NCBI RefSeq assembly: GCF_016807805.1
Contig: NZ_CP063362.1
Coordinates: 4,444,501 to 4,508,500 of the forward strand
Direction of reading: 5' to 3'
DNA length: 64,000 nucleotides
Source: Xanthobacter dioxanivorans
GTDB lineage: Bacteria; Pseudomonadota; Alphaproteobacteria; Rhizobiales; Xanthobacteraceae
A program made the position numbers and the translations under genes. This document shows positions 49,428 to 58,400 of this stretch, piece by piece. Position 1 is the stretch's first letter. Every line of letters starts with the position of its first letter. Below the pieces are notes generated by a model. That model did no database searches and was not told where the DNA came from. It saw nothing but the letters and a program-made list of their open reading frames with translations.

Positions 49428-51497
49428 TCAGTCGGCCGTGACCCCTGTGACGGGGATCGCATCCGGGACGTTCGCGTCAAGCTCCGCCAGCCACAGGCCC
49501 GGACCCCCGTCCGATGGCGCCCGCCAGTCGCCGCGCGGCGAGAGCGAGCCGCCGGAGGAGATCTTGGGGCCGTTGGGCAGGGTCGAGCGCTTGAACTGGC
49601 TGGTGAAGAAGCGCGACAGGAACACTTTCATCCAGCGCTTGATCGTGGCGCGATCGTAGGCGCGCCGCTCGGCCTCCGGCAGCCCGTCCGGCCATCGCCC
49701 ATGGCCCGCATCCGCCCAGGCGCGCTCGGCGAGGAAAGCGATCTTCGATGGCAGATAGCCGTAGCGGGTCAGGTAGAACAGGGTGAAGTCCTGCAGCGCA
49801 TAGGGGCCGACGATGTCCTGCGTCGCCTGGATCGAGGCGCCGGGCGCCGCCGGCACCAGCTCCGGGGAGATCTCGGTGGCGAGGATGGCTGCAAGGATCG
49901 CGGCGGTCTCCTCGCTCACGTCGCCGGAGGCGGCGACGAAGCGGATGAGGTGCTGGATGAGGGTCTTCGGCACCGAGGCGTTGACGTTGTAGTGGGACAT
50001 GTGGTCCCCCACGCCATAGGTGCACCAGCCGAGCGCCAGCTCCGACAGGTCGCCGGTCCCCACCACCAGCCCGCGATGGTGATTGGCGAGGCGGAACAGG
50101 TAATCCGTGCGCAGCCCCGCCTGCACGTTCTCGAAGGTCACGTCATAGACCTTTTCGCCCCGGGCGAACGGATGGCCGAGATCCGCCAGCATCTGCCGCG
50201 CCGCCGGGCGGATGTCGATCTCCTCGGCGCTGACCCCGAGCGCGCGCATGAGCGCCCAGGCATTGGCCTTGGTGGATTCCGAGGTGGCGAAGCCCGGCAG
50301 GGTGTAGGCGAGCACGTTGGTGCGCGGATGGCCGCAAAGGTCCATGGCGCGGGCCGCGACGATGAGGGCTTGGGTGGAATCGAGGCCGCCCGAGACGCCG
50401 ATGACCGCACGGGACATGCCGGTGGCCGACAGGCGCTGGGCAAGGCCCTGCACCTGGATGTGGTAGGCCTCGTAGCAATCCTCCCTCAGCCGCGCCGGGT
50501 CGTCCGGAACGAAGGGAAAGCGCGCGAAAGCGCGCCGCAGGGGCACCGGATGCGCCGGGGGCTCGTAACAGAAGGCGACCGGACGGAAGGGGGCGGCGCC
50601 GGATTCCGCCTGCGCGCAGTCGCCGAACGTGTTCATGCGCATGCGCTCCTGCCGCAGGCGCCCGAGCTCCACGTCGGCAACCGCCATCACCGATCCCTTG
50701 GGAAAGCGCTCCGTCTCGGCGAGGAGGTCGCCATATTCGAAGATGGCCGCATGGCCGTCCCAGGCGAGATCGGTGGTGGATTCGCCCGGCCCTGCCGCAG
50801 AATAGGCATAGGCCGCCACGGCGCGGGAGGATTGCGCCCCGCACAGCAGCCGGCGGGTCTCCGCCTTGCCGATGGTGATGTTGCTGGCCGACAGGTTGAG
50901 CAGCACCTCCGCCCCGGCCATTGCCGCCCGTGTGGAGGGCGGCAAGGGTACCCAGATGTCCTCGCAGATCTCCACATGGAAGGTGACGGGCACCGGACCT
51001 TCCGAGCGGAACAGCAGGTCGACGCCGAACGGCACCGCGCCACCGGCAAGCACGATCTGCCCGCCGCGCTCCCCGCCGCCGGGCGTGAAGTGCCGGCGTT
51101 CGTAGAACTCGCGGTAATTGGGAAGGTAGCTCTTCGGCACCACACCGAGCACTGCACCGCGATGGATCACCACCGCGGTGTTGAACAGGCGGCCGCGATG
51201 ACGCAGCGGCGCGCCGACCACCAGCACCGGATCGAGCGTCCGCGATGCCTCGACGAGGTGCGCGATGGCTGCCTCCACCGCATCGAGGAGGGTCGCCTGG
51301 AACAGCAGGTCGTCGATGGCGTAGGAGGACAGCCCCAGCTCGGGGAAGAGCATGATGGCGGTTCCCGCCTCATGCCCTCGCTCGGCAAGTTCCAGGGTGC
51401 GGGCCACGGCAAACGCAGGGTCCGCCACCGCTGCGCGGGGAACGCAGGAGGCGATGCGCAGGAATTCGTGGCGATACAGGCAGCTGAAGTCTCTCAT
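49428..51497 (-). CDS. nadE: Glutamine-dependent NAD+ synthetase
   Basis: The 689-residue enzyme makes NAD+ from deamido-NAD+, ATP and glutamine. The N-terminal nitrilase-fold glutaminase has the triad Glu in [14 protein letters not shown], Lys in [15 protein letters not shown] and Cys in [12 protein letters not shown]. The C-terminal synthetase has the pyrophosphate loop [20 protein letters not shown] and the [20 protein letters not shown] motif. It starts [16 protein letters not shown]. The gene is preceded by a 326-base region shared with a divergent secreted protein. Confidence 0.95.
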   Translation of the reverse strand: MRDFSCLYRHEFLRIASCVPRAAVADPAFAVARTLELAERGHEAGTAIMLFPELGLSSYAIDDLLFQATLLDAVEAAIAHLVEASRTLDPVLVVGAPLRHRGRLFNTAVVIHRGAVLGVVPKSYLPNYREFYERRHFTPGGGERGGQIVLAGGAVPFGVDLLFRSEGPVPVTFHVEICEDIWVPLPPSTRAAMAGAEVLLNLSASNITIGKAETRRLLCGAQSSRAVAAYAYSAAGPGESTTDLAWDGHAAIFEYGDLLAETERFPKGSVMAVADVELGRLRQERMRMNTFGDCAQAESGAAPFRPVAFCYEPPAHPVPLRRAFARFPFVPDDPARLREDCYEAYHIQVQGLAQRLSATGMSRAVIGVSGGLDSTQALIVAARAMDLCGHPRTNVLAYTLPGFATSESTKANAWALMRALGVSAEEIDIRPAARQMLADLGHPFARGEKVYDVTFENVQAGLRTDYLFRLANHHRGLVVGTGDLSELALGWCTYGVGDHMSHYNVNASVPKTLIQHLIRFVAASGDVSEETAAILAAILATEISPELVPAAPGASIQATQDIVGPYALQDFTLFYLTRYGYLPSKIAFLAERAWADAGHGRWPDGLPEAERRAYDRATIKRWMKVFLSRFFTSQFKRSTLPNGPKISSGGSLSPRGDWRAPSDGGPGLWLAELDANVPDAIPVTGVTAD

Positions 51498-51823
51498 GCC
51501 ATCGCGTCGTGCTGGTGCGGGTCCATGCGCGCGGTGCCCGGTCGGCGGCCTTGCGCGTGTGTTTCCTGTTGGCGCAGGTGTCGCGATACATACAGCCGCG
51601 CGCCACGGACGTCGCGGGTCCAGACCGTTTTCATCTCACATTTATTCGCCCGGCCGCACCTTCCGCGGGACATCCCCCCAAGGCGCGGCGGATGCGCGCA
51701 ATCGCTGCAGAGGCACGGTCCATTCCGCTGTCGACGGACGCCATCCCATGGAATACTCCAGAGCGGGAAGGCGGGGAGCCTGCCTCGTCGTTGTCCGGCT
51801 CGCGGCCGCAAATGGGGGAATTC
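51498..51823. other. Divergent intergenic region nadE / ricin-B-like gene
   Basis: No gene is supported in these 326 bases. It contains TCGCGATACATACAG (51581-51595), which shares nine bases (GCGATACAT) with the motif upstream of the efflux operon, and an AT-richer patch (51626-51650). Promoters for both flanking genes must lie here but no strong hexamers were recognised. Confidence 0.45.
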
Positions 51824-52599
51824 ATGACCTTTAAGCCGCCCTGCCGTGGCATTGTCGCAGCCGTGGCTGCGGTGGCCTTCGCCATCGTGGCTGGCCTCGC
51901 GCCATCGCCCGGCCGGACACAGCCGGCCCCCGAGAACAACTGCTTCAACTTCGCCAACCAGATGATCGCGGACAATTTCCGCGGCCAGCAGGCGAAGTGC
52001 CCCGACTACCGCAGCGCAAACATGAAGTGGGAATCTCACCTGCAATGGTGCGAGCAGCAGCCCCGCGACCGCGTGGAAAGCCTGAAGGAGACGAGCTCGG
52101 CGAAGCTCGACGGCTGCCTGACGAGCGCCCAGGGTGCCGCCGTGCCGCCGGTGGCCCCGGTGCCTGCTCCGCCGGCTGGGCCGGCGAAGGGCAAGTCGTT
52201 CCACCTGGTGCCCGCGGGGCGGAGGACGACGTGCCGCTCCTCTGCGTCGACGTCGCCGGCGGCGCGCTGGCGCAGGGCACGCCGGTCCAGTTGTGGAAGT
52301 GTCACGGCAAGGCGCCGCAGCTGTTCGGCGTCGACGGCCGGAACGGGCGCATCTACCTTGCGGCGGCGCCTCACCTGTGCGTGGACGGCGTCCCCAATCA
52401 GCAGCTCCTGGTGGTTCAGTGCCAGTCGGTGGAAACACAGTGGCGCTACGAGGAGAGGACCAAGACCATCCGCTCGTCGAACGGCATGTGCTGGGATGTC
52501 TCCGGCGGTCGCCGGCCGGAAAACATCCGCTCCCGCCGGCCGCTCATCGCCTGGCCGTGCCACAACGGCCCGAACCAGCAGTTCATCTATAACGACTGA
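51824..52599 (+). CDS. Secreted protein with C-terminal ricin-B-like (beta-trefoil) domain, one frameshift
   Basis: The N-terminus (MTFKPPCRGIVAAVAAVAFA) is a signal peptide. A Cys-containing region of about 75 residues and a Pro/Ala linker follow. The C-terminal part LLCVDVAGGALAQGTPVQLW, HLCVDGVPNQQLLVVQC and CWDVSGG with the QFIYND ending fits a ricin-type lectin fold. The frame breaks at GGGG 52216-52219; one extra G gives VPAGAEDDVPLLCVDV and joins both halves into about 258 residues. GGGGGA before 51824 supports the start. Its stop overlaps the convergent cyclase gene by 13 bases. Glycan binding is an inference from the fold. Confidence 0.75.
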
Positions 52600-54143
52600 C
52601 GGGCGGAGGCAGCATCCGGCCGGGCTTTCGGTGACCCGTCTTTCTCCAGGTCGGCGGTGTCCGCCGCCTTATCGAGGTCGATGGCGCTGACCCGATTGCG
52701 ACCTGAGTTCTTGGCCTGATAGAGCGCAATATCCGAGCGCTGGATGAGATCCTCCAGCGCAGCTGGCGACGATGCCGTGGCCACCCCGATGCTCACGGTG
52801 ACGCGCGGCTCCGCGCCATCACCCGCGAGGAAACGCGCGGCCTCCACCCGGGAGCGGATACCTTCAGCGACCCGTACCGCCCCTTCCTGCGTGGTCGCCG
52901 GCAGCACGACGACGAACTCCTCGCCGCCAAACCGCGCCGTGAAGTCACCTGCGCGGCGAACGGACGCGGCGATCAGCTGGCCGATCTGCCGCAGCACGAT
53001 ATCCCCGGCGGCATGACCGAAGCGGTCGTTCACGGTCTTGAAGTGATCCACGTCGATCATCAGCAGCGACAAACTGCTGTCCTCGCGCCGCGCCCGACGC
53101 ACCTCGCCGGCGAGGAACAGATCCAGCGCGCGCCGGTTCGGCAGGCCGGTGAGGGGATCGGTGACCGCGAGGCGTTCGAGCTCGGCCTCCATCTCCTCGC
53201 TGCGCCGGAGCGCTGCGGTCAGCGCCGCCACGGTAAAGGCCAGCAGAGTGCAGACGAGGAAGGTGAGAGCTCCGGTGACCAGGGCTCGCGTGTTCCATCC
53301 GGCAAACATGCCGGAGACCGAGGTGCCGACCGTCAGAGTCAGGGGAAAGCCTCCGACCTCACCGCTCACATAGAGGCGCTCGACACCATCGAGCCGACCG
53401 GGCCGGACCAGCACCGCGTAGGGCTTTCCCTGATCACGGAGTAATGGGGGACCGCCCGCGGCCCCGATATCAGCGGCTCCGTTGATCGGGGGTTCGCGGA
53501 ATATCACCGTGCCGTCCAGATTGTCGATCCGGAGCACGCCGCCTTCGCCCAGGTCGATTCCCTCGAACAGGGATTGGAAATAGGCGATGCGGATGGCTGC
53601 CATCGCGATCCCCTGGAACGTTCCGTCCGGCCCGTTCAGGCGGCGGCTCAGGACAATGGTCGGCTCCCCGGACCTGATGCGGCTGAAGAGGGGCTTGCTG
53701 ACGTAGAGGCCCACCGTGGCGGACTTGTGGGCCACGAAATAGTCCCGGTCGGAGAGATTGAACTGAGGCGAAGCGACCTGCTCGGATTCGATCAGGATCT
53801 CCCCTTTGGCGTCGAGGATGAGCAGCGCTCCCATGAACTGGGCGCTGGTCGAGCGGTCGAAGACAATCCTTCGGCGCAATTCCGGGTCGAGCTCCATGAC
53901 ACCGGGCAACTGCACCGCCTCCTGCGCCCCGATGAGCGACAGGTCGAGCAGGGAGAGGTTCCTGTCTATGCTGGTGGAAAGGGTCTTGTGGAGGTTCACG
54001 AGGGACGTCGTCACCTCTTCCCACTTCGCACGACGCGCGCGCCACAGATCGGATATCTGAAGGCCGCAGATGATGAAAATCATCACCCCCGTCACAATTT
54101 TGGGTAGATGCGTCCTAAACATTCTCGGATTAGACGAACTCAT
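52587..54143 (-). CDS. Diguanylate cyclase with periplasmic Cache-like sensor
   Basis: This 518-residue inner-membrane protein makes cyclic di-GMP. It has a first helix (IVTGVMIFIICGLQISDLW), a periplasmic domain of about 250 residues resembling double Cache sensors (LSDRDYFVAHKSATVGLYVS), a second helix (ALVTGALTFLVCTLLAFTVA) and a GGDEF domain. The catalytic GGEEF in FTARFGGEEFVVVLP is intact, and RAGD five residues upstream forms an RxxD inhibitory site, so product feedback is likely. The start at 54143 has GAGG at suitable spacing. It lies 91 bases downstream of the AI-2E-type permease. Confidence 0.94.
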   Translation of the reverse strand: MSSSNPRMFRTHLPKIVTGVMIFIICGLQISDLWRARRAKWEEVTTSLVNLHKTLSTSIDRNLSLLDLSLIGAQEAVQLPGVMELDPELRRRIVFDRSTSAQFMGALLILDAKGEILIESEQVASPQFNLSDRDYFVAHKSATVGLYVSKPLFSRIRSGEPTIVLSRRLNGPDGTFQGIAMAAIRIAYFQSLFEGIDLGEGGVLRIDNLDGTVIFREPPINGAADIGAAGGPPLLRDQGKPYAVLVRPGRLDGVERLYVSGEVGGFPLTLTVGTSVSGMFAGWNTRALVTGALTFLVCTLLAFTVAALTAALRRSEEMEAELERLAVTDPLTGLPNRRALDLFLAGEVRRARREDSSLSLLMIDVDHFKTVNDRFGHAAGDIVLRQIGQLIAASVRRAGDFTARFGGEEFVVVLPATTQEGAVRVAEGIRSRVEAARFLAGDGAEPRVTVSIGVATASSPAALEDLIQRSDIALYQAKNSGRNRVSAIDLDKAADTADLEKDGSPKARPDAASARQSL

Positions 54144-54234
54144 TGAGCCTCGAAGCGTCGGCCGGTGCCCCCTTACGTGCTCCCGCCCGCAAGGATGATA
54201 CGAAGTTCTGGGCAAATCCAACCGTATTCCGCGC

Positions 54235-55329
54235 TTAATCTCGCCTTTTCTCGTCCAAGCCAGATGCGGCATGCAGCCACGCAAGCACAAGAGTGTATCC
54301 GAGGGCCAGAACAACCGGGCCAACGAACAGCCCCAGCATGCCGGAGGACAGCAGGCCGCCGATTGCGCCGATGAAGACGACCAGCATGGGCACCTCCACC
54401 CCCCGCCCCAGCAGCAGCGGCTTCAGCACGTGCTCCAGCAACGCCACCATCAGGCACCACGCCGCGAACAGTGACGCCGGCAGCACCGGGAGATCGGTGA
54501 AGGCGTAGATGACCACGGGCAGGAGTACCAGCAGCAGCGGTAGCTGGACGATGGAGACGATGAGGCACACCAGCGCCAGCAATCCCGCAGCGGGGATTCC
54601 CGCCGCCAGGAAGCCGAGCCCGGCGAGGGTCGCCTGAATCAGCGCCACCCCGATGATGCCGCGGGTGACGCTGCGTATGGTTCGGACCGCGAGATCCGAA
54701 TGGGTTCGCCCGTCCGCGCCGGCGAGACGGGTGGCCACCTCCCCGGCGATGCGCTGCCCACCGGCGGCGTTCATCAGCAGGGCGGCGGCGACGCAGATGG
54801 CGATGATGAATTCCGCGAAGCCCACCATCACCTGGCCCACCAAGGAAAACAGCCAGCGCCCGACCTTGGTGAGCTCGGGCGCCACCACCTTCAGGGCCTC
54901 GTCGAGGTTGGCCGAGGCCAGAGCCCAGAAGCGATGCAGCGGATCGCCGATGAGGATCCAGGAGCGCACCACCTGGGGCGGCGGCGGCAGCCGGAAGGTG
55001 CCGTCGGCCAGATGGAAGGCCAGCGCCTTGAGGCTGGTGAACAGGGTGCTCGCGAGCAGGCCCGCCGGCACGACGAGAAGCGCCAATCCGGCGAGGACGT
55101 AGATGGCCGCCGCGAGCATAGTGCGACCGCCGAGCGCGCGCGACAGGGTGACGAAGGCCTTGTGGGATGAAATGGCGATGATGACGCCCCACAGGATGGG
55201 GGTCAGGAACGGCCGCAGGATCGCGAGGCACCAGCCCAGCAGCAGCACCAGCGCCGCCACGCGCACCATGAGATGCACCGTGAGCCCGAACCGTGCCTCC
55301 ACGCCCGTCGGCCTGCGCTCTTCCACCAT
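54235..55329 (-). CDS. AI-2E/PerM-family membrane transporter
   Basis: The 364-residue protein has the seven to eight membrane helices of the AI-2E family. Recognisable parts are LRPFLTPILWGVIIAISSHK near residue 40, the long cytoplasmic/periplasmic helices, IGVALIQATLAGLGFLAAGI and the ending VVFIGAIGGLLSSGMLGLFV with GPVVLALGYTLV. Members export small molecules or act as Na+/H+ antiporters; the cargo is unknown here. I chose 55329 because AAGGGGAA precedes it. It is upstream of and codirectional with the diguanylate cyclase. Confidence 0.9.
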   Translation of the reverse strand: MVEERRPTGVEARFGLTVHLMVRVAALVLLLGWCLAILRPFLTPILWGVIIAISSHKAFVTLSRALGGRTMLAAAIYVLAGLALLVVPAGLLASTLFTSLKALAFHLADGTFRLPPPPQVVRSWILIGDPLHRFWALASANLDEALKVVAPELTKVGRWLFSLVGQVMVGFAEFIIAICVAAALLMNAAGGQRIAGEVATRLAGADGRTHSDLAVRTIRSVTRGIIGVALIQATLAGLGFLAAGIPAAGLLALVCLIVSIVQLPLLLVLLPVVIYAFTDLPVLPASLFAAWCLMVALLEHVLKPLLLGRGVEVPMLVVFIGAIGGLLSSGMLGLFVGPVVLALGYTLVLAWLHAASGLDEKRRD

Positions 55330-55453
55330 GTGTTCCCCTTTTGTCGACGCCGGACCCATGGCCGACAGATTGCATCACCGGAGGCGGACCGCCGGTGACC
55401 TATGCGCCACCCGGTTGTCCGGAAAGCAAAACAGTGCAGGCGAGGATCGCAGC

Positions 55454-55645
55454 ATGTCGGACCATAAGGTCACCGTCGAGCAGTTGCCGAACGGCAAGTG
55501 GGCCTGTTTCCTTCACATGACAGGCCAAGAGGAACCCATCAATCTCGGCCGTGAATTCAAGAACGACGAACAGGCTGAAAACTGGCTCAACGTGTCGGAG
55601 TCGGTCACCGCCATCGAGATGATGCTCCGCAAGTACAAGAAGTAG
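55454..55645 (+). CDS. Small conserved-looking protein of 63 residues, unknown
   Basis: The product (MSDHKVTVEQLPNGKWACFL, ending MMLRKYKK) is soluble, has no signal peptide and no motif I recognise. Its GREFKNDEQAENWLNVSES stretch resembles small stress-type proteins in which a beta hairpin is followed by a helix. GAGG sits 9 bases before the ATG. Codon use, with G/C-biased third positions, supports real coding. It is flanked by genes on the opposite strand and stands alone. Confidence 0.65.
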   Translation: MSDHKVTVEQLPNGKWACFLHMTGQEEPINLGREFKNDEQAENWLNVSESVTAIEMMLRKYKK

Positions 55646-55749
55646 CGCGCGTCTGTCGCAGTTCGTACAGGGCGTGCGAAGGCTGACACGGGTATCTCCG
55701 GACAGCCTTCGCACGGATTCCGGCCGGGGCGGACGGGTCCCCCGGGCGC

Positions 55750-56487
55750 TCAGGGCAGGATGCAGCCGCTCGACGGCTTGAGTCCCTCGGGCTGGCCCCA
55801 ATCGTTCTGCGGCAGGTCCTCGAAGGGGGCGCCGAATTCCTCTTTCATCATGGAGAAGGAAATGGGCTTTCCGGTCTTCTGGTCGAAATCGATGAACCAG
55901 ATATAGTCGTAGGTATTATCCGGCCAGATGCGCGGTACGTCGGTCAGGGCTCCGAGGCCGAGCTGGTCGTAGAGCGTCGATTTGTGCTCGGTGCCCTCCG
56001 GGTCGTCCGAGGTGCGCGCGACGTGGTCGTGTTCCCAGTAGAGCAGCAGTGTCTGTCCGGCCCATTCGGGCTTCTCCAGAATGTCCCGGGCCGCTTCGCG
56101 TGTGCGCTGGGACAGGCGTGCTTCACTGAGGACGAACCTGCCATCCACCATTTCCGGCATGGCGGCATAGAACACCACCGGCATTTGCCAGGAATCGGCC
56201 GCCGGAAACACCGTTTCCAGCGTGTGGAGGGAAATGGCGAGAATGGCCTTCGGTGTCTCGCCGGGCCGGAAGGCCGACTTCTGCGCGTCCTTGCCGAGAT
56301 AATAGGTGGCCAAGGCCCGCGCACGGTCGCGGCCCACCTGGCAGAGCGTCCAGGGGCCGCCCTTTTCGCCGTGGCGGACCAGCACGATACGCTGCGGAGC
56401 CGCCGGGGCGGGCACGGACCAGGTGACGGTGGCGGTGACAAGGAGGCCGGCGAGAAGCCGCCACCCCTTCTGGCTGAACCGACTCAT
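55750..56487 (-). CDS. Secreted histidine-phosphatase-superfamily protein
   Basis: The 245-residue protein has a signal peptide (LLAGLLVTATVTWSVPAPAA) and begins its mature part with QRIVLVRHGEKGG, the RHG phospho-histidine motif. A later WEHDHVARTSDD supplies the second catalytic His. The region between is short compared with phytases and phosphoglycerate mutases. It could act on a periplasmic phosphoester, or be non-catalytic. GGAGGGACGA before 56487 supports this start. Confidence 0.83.
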   Translation of the reverse strand: MSRFSQKGWRLLAGLLVTATVTWSVPAPAAPQRIVLVRHGEKGGPWTLCQVGRDRARALATYYLGKDAQKSAFRPGETPKAILAISLHTLETVFPAADSWQMPVVFYAAMPEMVDGRFVLSEARLSQRTREAARDILEKPEWAGQTLLLYWEHDHVARTSDDPEGTEHKSTLYDQLGLGALTDVPRIWPDNTYDYIWFIDFDQKTGKPISFSMMKEEFGAPFEDLPQNDWGQPEGLKPSSGCILP

Positions 56488-56633
56488 TCGTCCCTCCAAC
56501 GGACCTGTGTCGAAGAGAACCACGCCGGACGCGGGGCCGTCGACGGCACACGCCGCCCCTTCACACCCGATCGCGAACATGCTTCAAGGCCTCAGGCCGG
56601 TGCATGCCTCCGGCGCCGATGCAGGACGATGCG

Positions 56634-56975
56634 ATGACGCGCGTGATGTGGGGAATGAGCGGCTACGCAGGCGCGCTGTTCTTGTCCCTTGTGGGGACGG
56701 CCGGAATGGTGGCCATCGCGCAGACCAATGCGACGCGGACCCGCATCACCATTTCCAAGGGCGGCGTGATCAACCTGCCGGTGATCCCGCAGGGCAATTA
56801 TCTCGATCCCGGCCCCGGTCCCGCCATCCGTCCCGATGTGAAGATCGGCGACGACCGCAACGAGGACTATGCGTTCCCGCCCGATCTCACCGGCGGCTAC
56901 GGTTCCGGACCGCCCGGCGATCCCACCAATAACGGCCAGTGGAGCCCGCTGGACGGCGACACGCCGAGCTTCTGA
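56634..56975 (+). CDS. Hypothetical single-span membrane or secreted protein
   Basis: This roughly 113-residue product has one hydrophobic stretch near the N-terminus (YAGALFLSLVGTAGMVAIAQ) and a Pro/Gly/Asp-rich tail (YLDPGPGPAIRPDVKIGDDR). No motif is recognised. ATGs at 56604, 56619 and 56634 are in frame; AGGA at 56622-56625 favours 56634. It is divergent from the phosphatase gene. Base composition and codon use suit a real gene, but no neighbour suggests a role. Confidence 0.55.
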   Translation: MTRVMWGMSGYAGALFLSLVGTAGMVAIAQTNATRTRITISKGGVINLPVIPQGNYLDPGPGPAIRPDVKIGDDRNEDYAFPPDLTGGYGSGPPGDPTNNGQWSPLDGDTPSF

Positions 56976-57099
56976 GAAAAGCCCCGGAGAGGGTGCGGGG
57001 ACGCGGCCATCCGTGCGCCCATGGTTCGGAACGCGCGCCCGCCCGCGGCCGGCGGCGTGGCGGTCCGCGCGAAAAACCGCCCGAGACGAACATCCGGCC

Positions 57100-57128
57100 A
57101 AAAGAAAACGGCGGGGAAATCCCCGCCG
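57100..57128 (-). terminator. Rho-independent terminator of rplM-rpsI
   Basis: On the minus strand CGGCGGGG-ATTT-CCCCGCCG is a perfect 8-base-pair stem followed at once by TTTTCTTTT. It lies 33 bases past the rpsI stop. This is the clearest intrinsic terminator in the window. Confidence 0.88.
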
Positions 57129-57160
57129 CTTCCCGAAGTCTGCGAACCGCTCCCGCGCGA

Positions 57161-57640
57161 TCAGCGCTTGGAGAACTGGAACGAACGACGCGCCTTGGCC
57201 CGGCCGTACTTCTTGCGCTCGACCACGCGGCTGTCGCGGGTGATGAAGCCGCCCTTCTTGAGGGGGGTGCGCAGTTCCGGCTCGTAATAGGTGAGCGCCT
57301 TGGAGATGCCGTGGCGCAGGGCGCCGGCCTGGCCGGAGAGGCCGCCGCCGGAGACGGTGCACACCACGTCGTACTGGCCTTCACGCGCCGCAGCCTGGAA
57401 GGGCTGGTTGATCATGAGGCGCAGCACGGGACGGGCGAAATACACCTCGATGTCCCGGTCGTTGACGGTGATCTTGCCGGTGCCGGGGCGGACCCACACG
57501 CGGGCGACCGCGTCCTTGCGCTTGCCGGTGGCATAGGCGCGACCGTACTTGTCCAGCTTCTGGACGTGGACGGGGGCTTCGGGCTGGACGGCAACGGTCG
57601 CGGCGCCGAGAGCGTCGAGGGACTGGAGAACCTCGGCCAT
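57161..57640 (-). CDS. rpsI: 30S ribosomal protein S9
   Basis: S9 is part of the 30S head near the tRNA P-site. The 159-residue protein shows the conserved core [20 protein letters not shown], the [20 protein letters not shown] motif and the basic C-terminus [17 protein letters not shown], whose last residues contact P-site tRNA. An N-terminal extension of about 30 residues is usual in alphaproteobacteria. The gene starts one base after rplM ends and is cotranscribed with it. Confidence 0.98.
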   Translation of the reverse strand: MAEVLQSLDALGAATVAVQPEAPVHVQKLDKYGRAYATGKRKDAVARVWVRPGTGKITVNDRDIEVYFARPVLRLMINQPFQAAAREGQYDVVCTVSGGGLSGQAGALRHGISKALTYYEPELRTPLKKGGFITRDSRVVERKKYGRAKARRSFQFSKR

Positions 57641-57641
57641 G

Positions 57642-58103
57642 TCAGTTCCTCACGTTCTTGCGGTTGAGCGCCGCCACGTCGAGGGCGACCGGCTGCTGGG
57701 CCTCGTGCGGGTGAACCGAGCCCTTGTAGACGCGCAGGTTGCCCATGATCTTGCGGCCGAGCGGGCCGCGGGCGAGCATGCGCTCCACCGCCTTCTCGAT
57801 CACGCGCTCGGGGAAGCGCCCCTCGAGGACGAACTTCGCGGTGCGCTCCTTGATGCCGCCCGGGAAGCCGGTGTGGTGGTAGTAGACCTTCTGGTCCTTC
57901 TTGCGGCCGGTAAACACCGCCTTTTCCGCGTTCACCACGACGACATTGTCGCCGCAATCCACGTGGGGGGTGTAGATGGGCAGGTGCTTGCCCTTCAAGC
58001 GCATGGCGATGATGGTGGCGAGACGGCCGACGACCAGTCCGCTGGCATCGATCACCACCCACTTCTTCTCGATATCGGCAGGCTTGGCCGAATACGTCTT
58101 CAT
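57642..58103 (-). CDS. rplM: 50S ribosomal protein L13
   Basis: L13 is an early-assembling 50S protein. The 153-residue chain begins [20 protein letters not shown] and carries [20 protein letters not shown] and the family signature [21 protein letters not shown] used the ATG at 58103; an upstream in-frame extension is low-complexity. In E. coli L13 controls its own rplM-rpsI transcript through the leader, and a hairpin is present in the leader here (58194-58215). Confidence 0.98.
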   Translation of the reverse strand: MKTYSAKPADIEKKWVVIDASGLVVGRLATIIAMRLKGKHLPIYTPHVDCGDNVVVVNAEKAVFTGRKKDQKVYYHHTGFPGGIKERTAKFVLEGRFPERVIEKAVERMLARGPLGRKIMGNLRVYKGSVHPHEAQQPVALDVAALNRKNVRN

Positions 58104-58193
58104 GGGATCGGTTCCGAATGAGAAAGCCGGATGTGGCGACCCGGGGGGCCGCGCGCGTTCCGGCGATGCAGGGCTTCTAAAGGAGCCGCGCAC

Positions 58194-58264
58194 GGGCGTC
58201 AATGCAATGACGCCCATATAATTCTTGTAAAAACAATAACTTAGAAAAATGGTGCTATAGCACC
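58194..58264 (-). promoter_or_regulatory. Probable rplM promoter and leader hairpin
   Basis: An AT-rich block (58216-58250) upstream of rplM holds, on the minus strand, TTATAT as a plausible -10, but no good -35 was seen. Directly downstream is a perfect 8-base-pair inverted repeat GGGCGTCA-N6-TGACGCCC (58194-58215), so the transcript would start close to this hairpin, about 90 bases before the rplM ATG. Upstream lies a 14-base palindrome GGTGCTATAGCACC (58251-58264). Autoregulation by L13 is possible but unproven. Confidence 0.5.
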
Positions 58265-58400
58265 GTGAAAAATCGCTTCATTTTGCCATGACTTAGGGAC
58301 GGGCATTTCCGCCGGTAAATCCCTGTCGCGCACGATCGCACCCGCCCGCCCGCGCCATGGCGCGGTTTCCGTCTTTCCGGCAACGCGGCCGGAACGGCCT

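Noticed and set aside
46761..51827. Very long plus-strand open frame (about 1,688 codons) opposite mgtA and nadE
   Set aside because: It is an antisense shadow produced by GC-rich codon bias; the minus strand encodes two complete enzymes with all motifs, while the plus frame gives low-complexity His/Arg/Gly-rich sequence.
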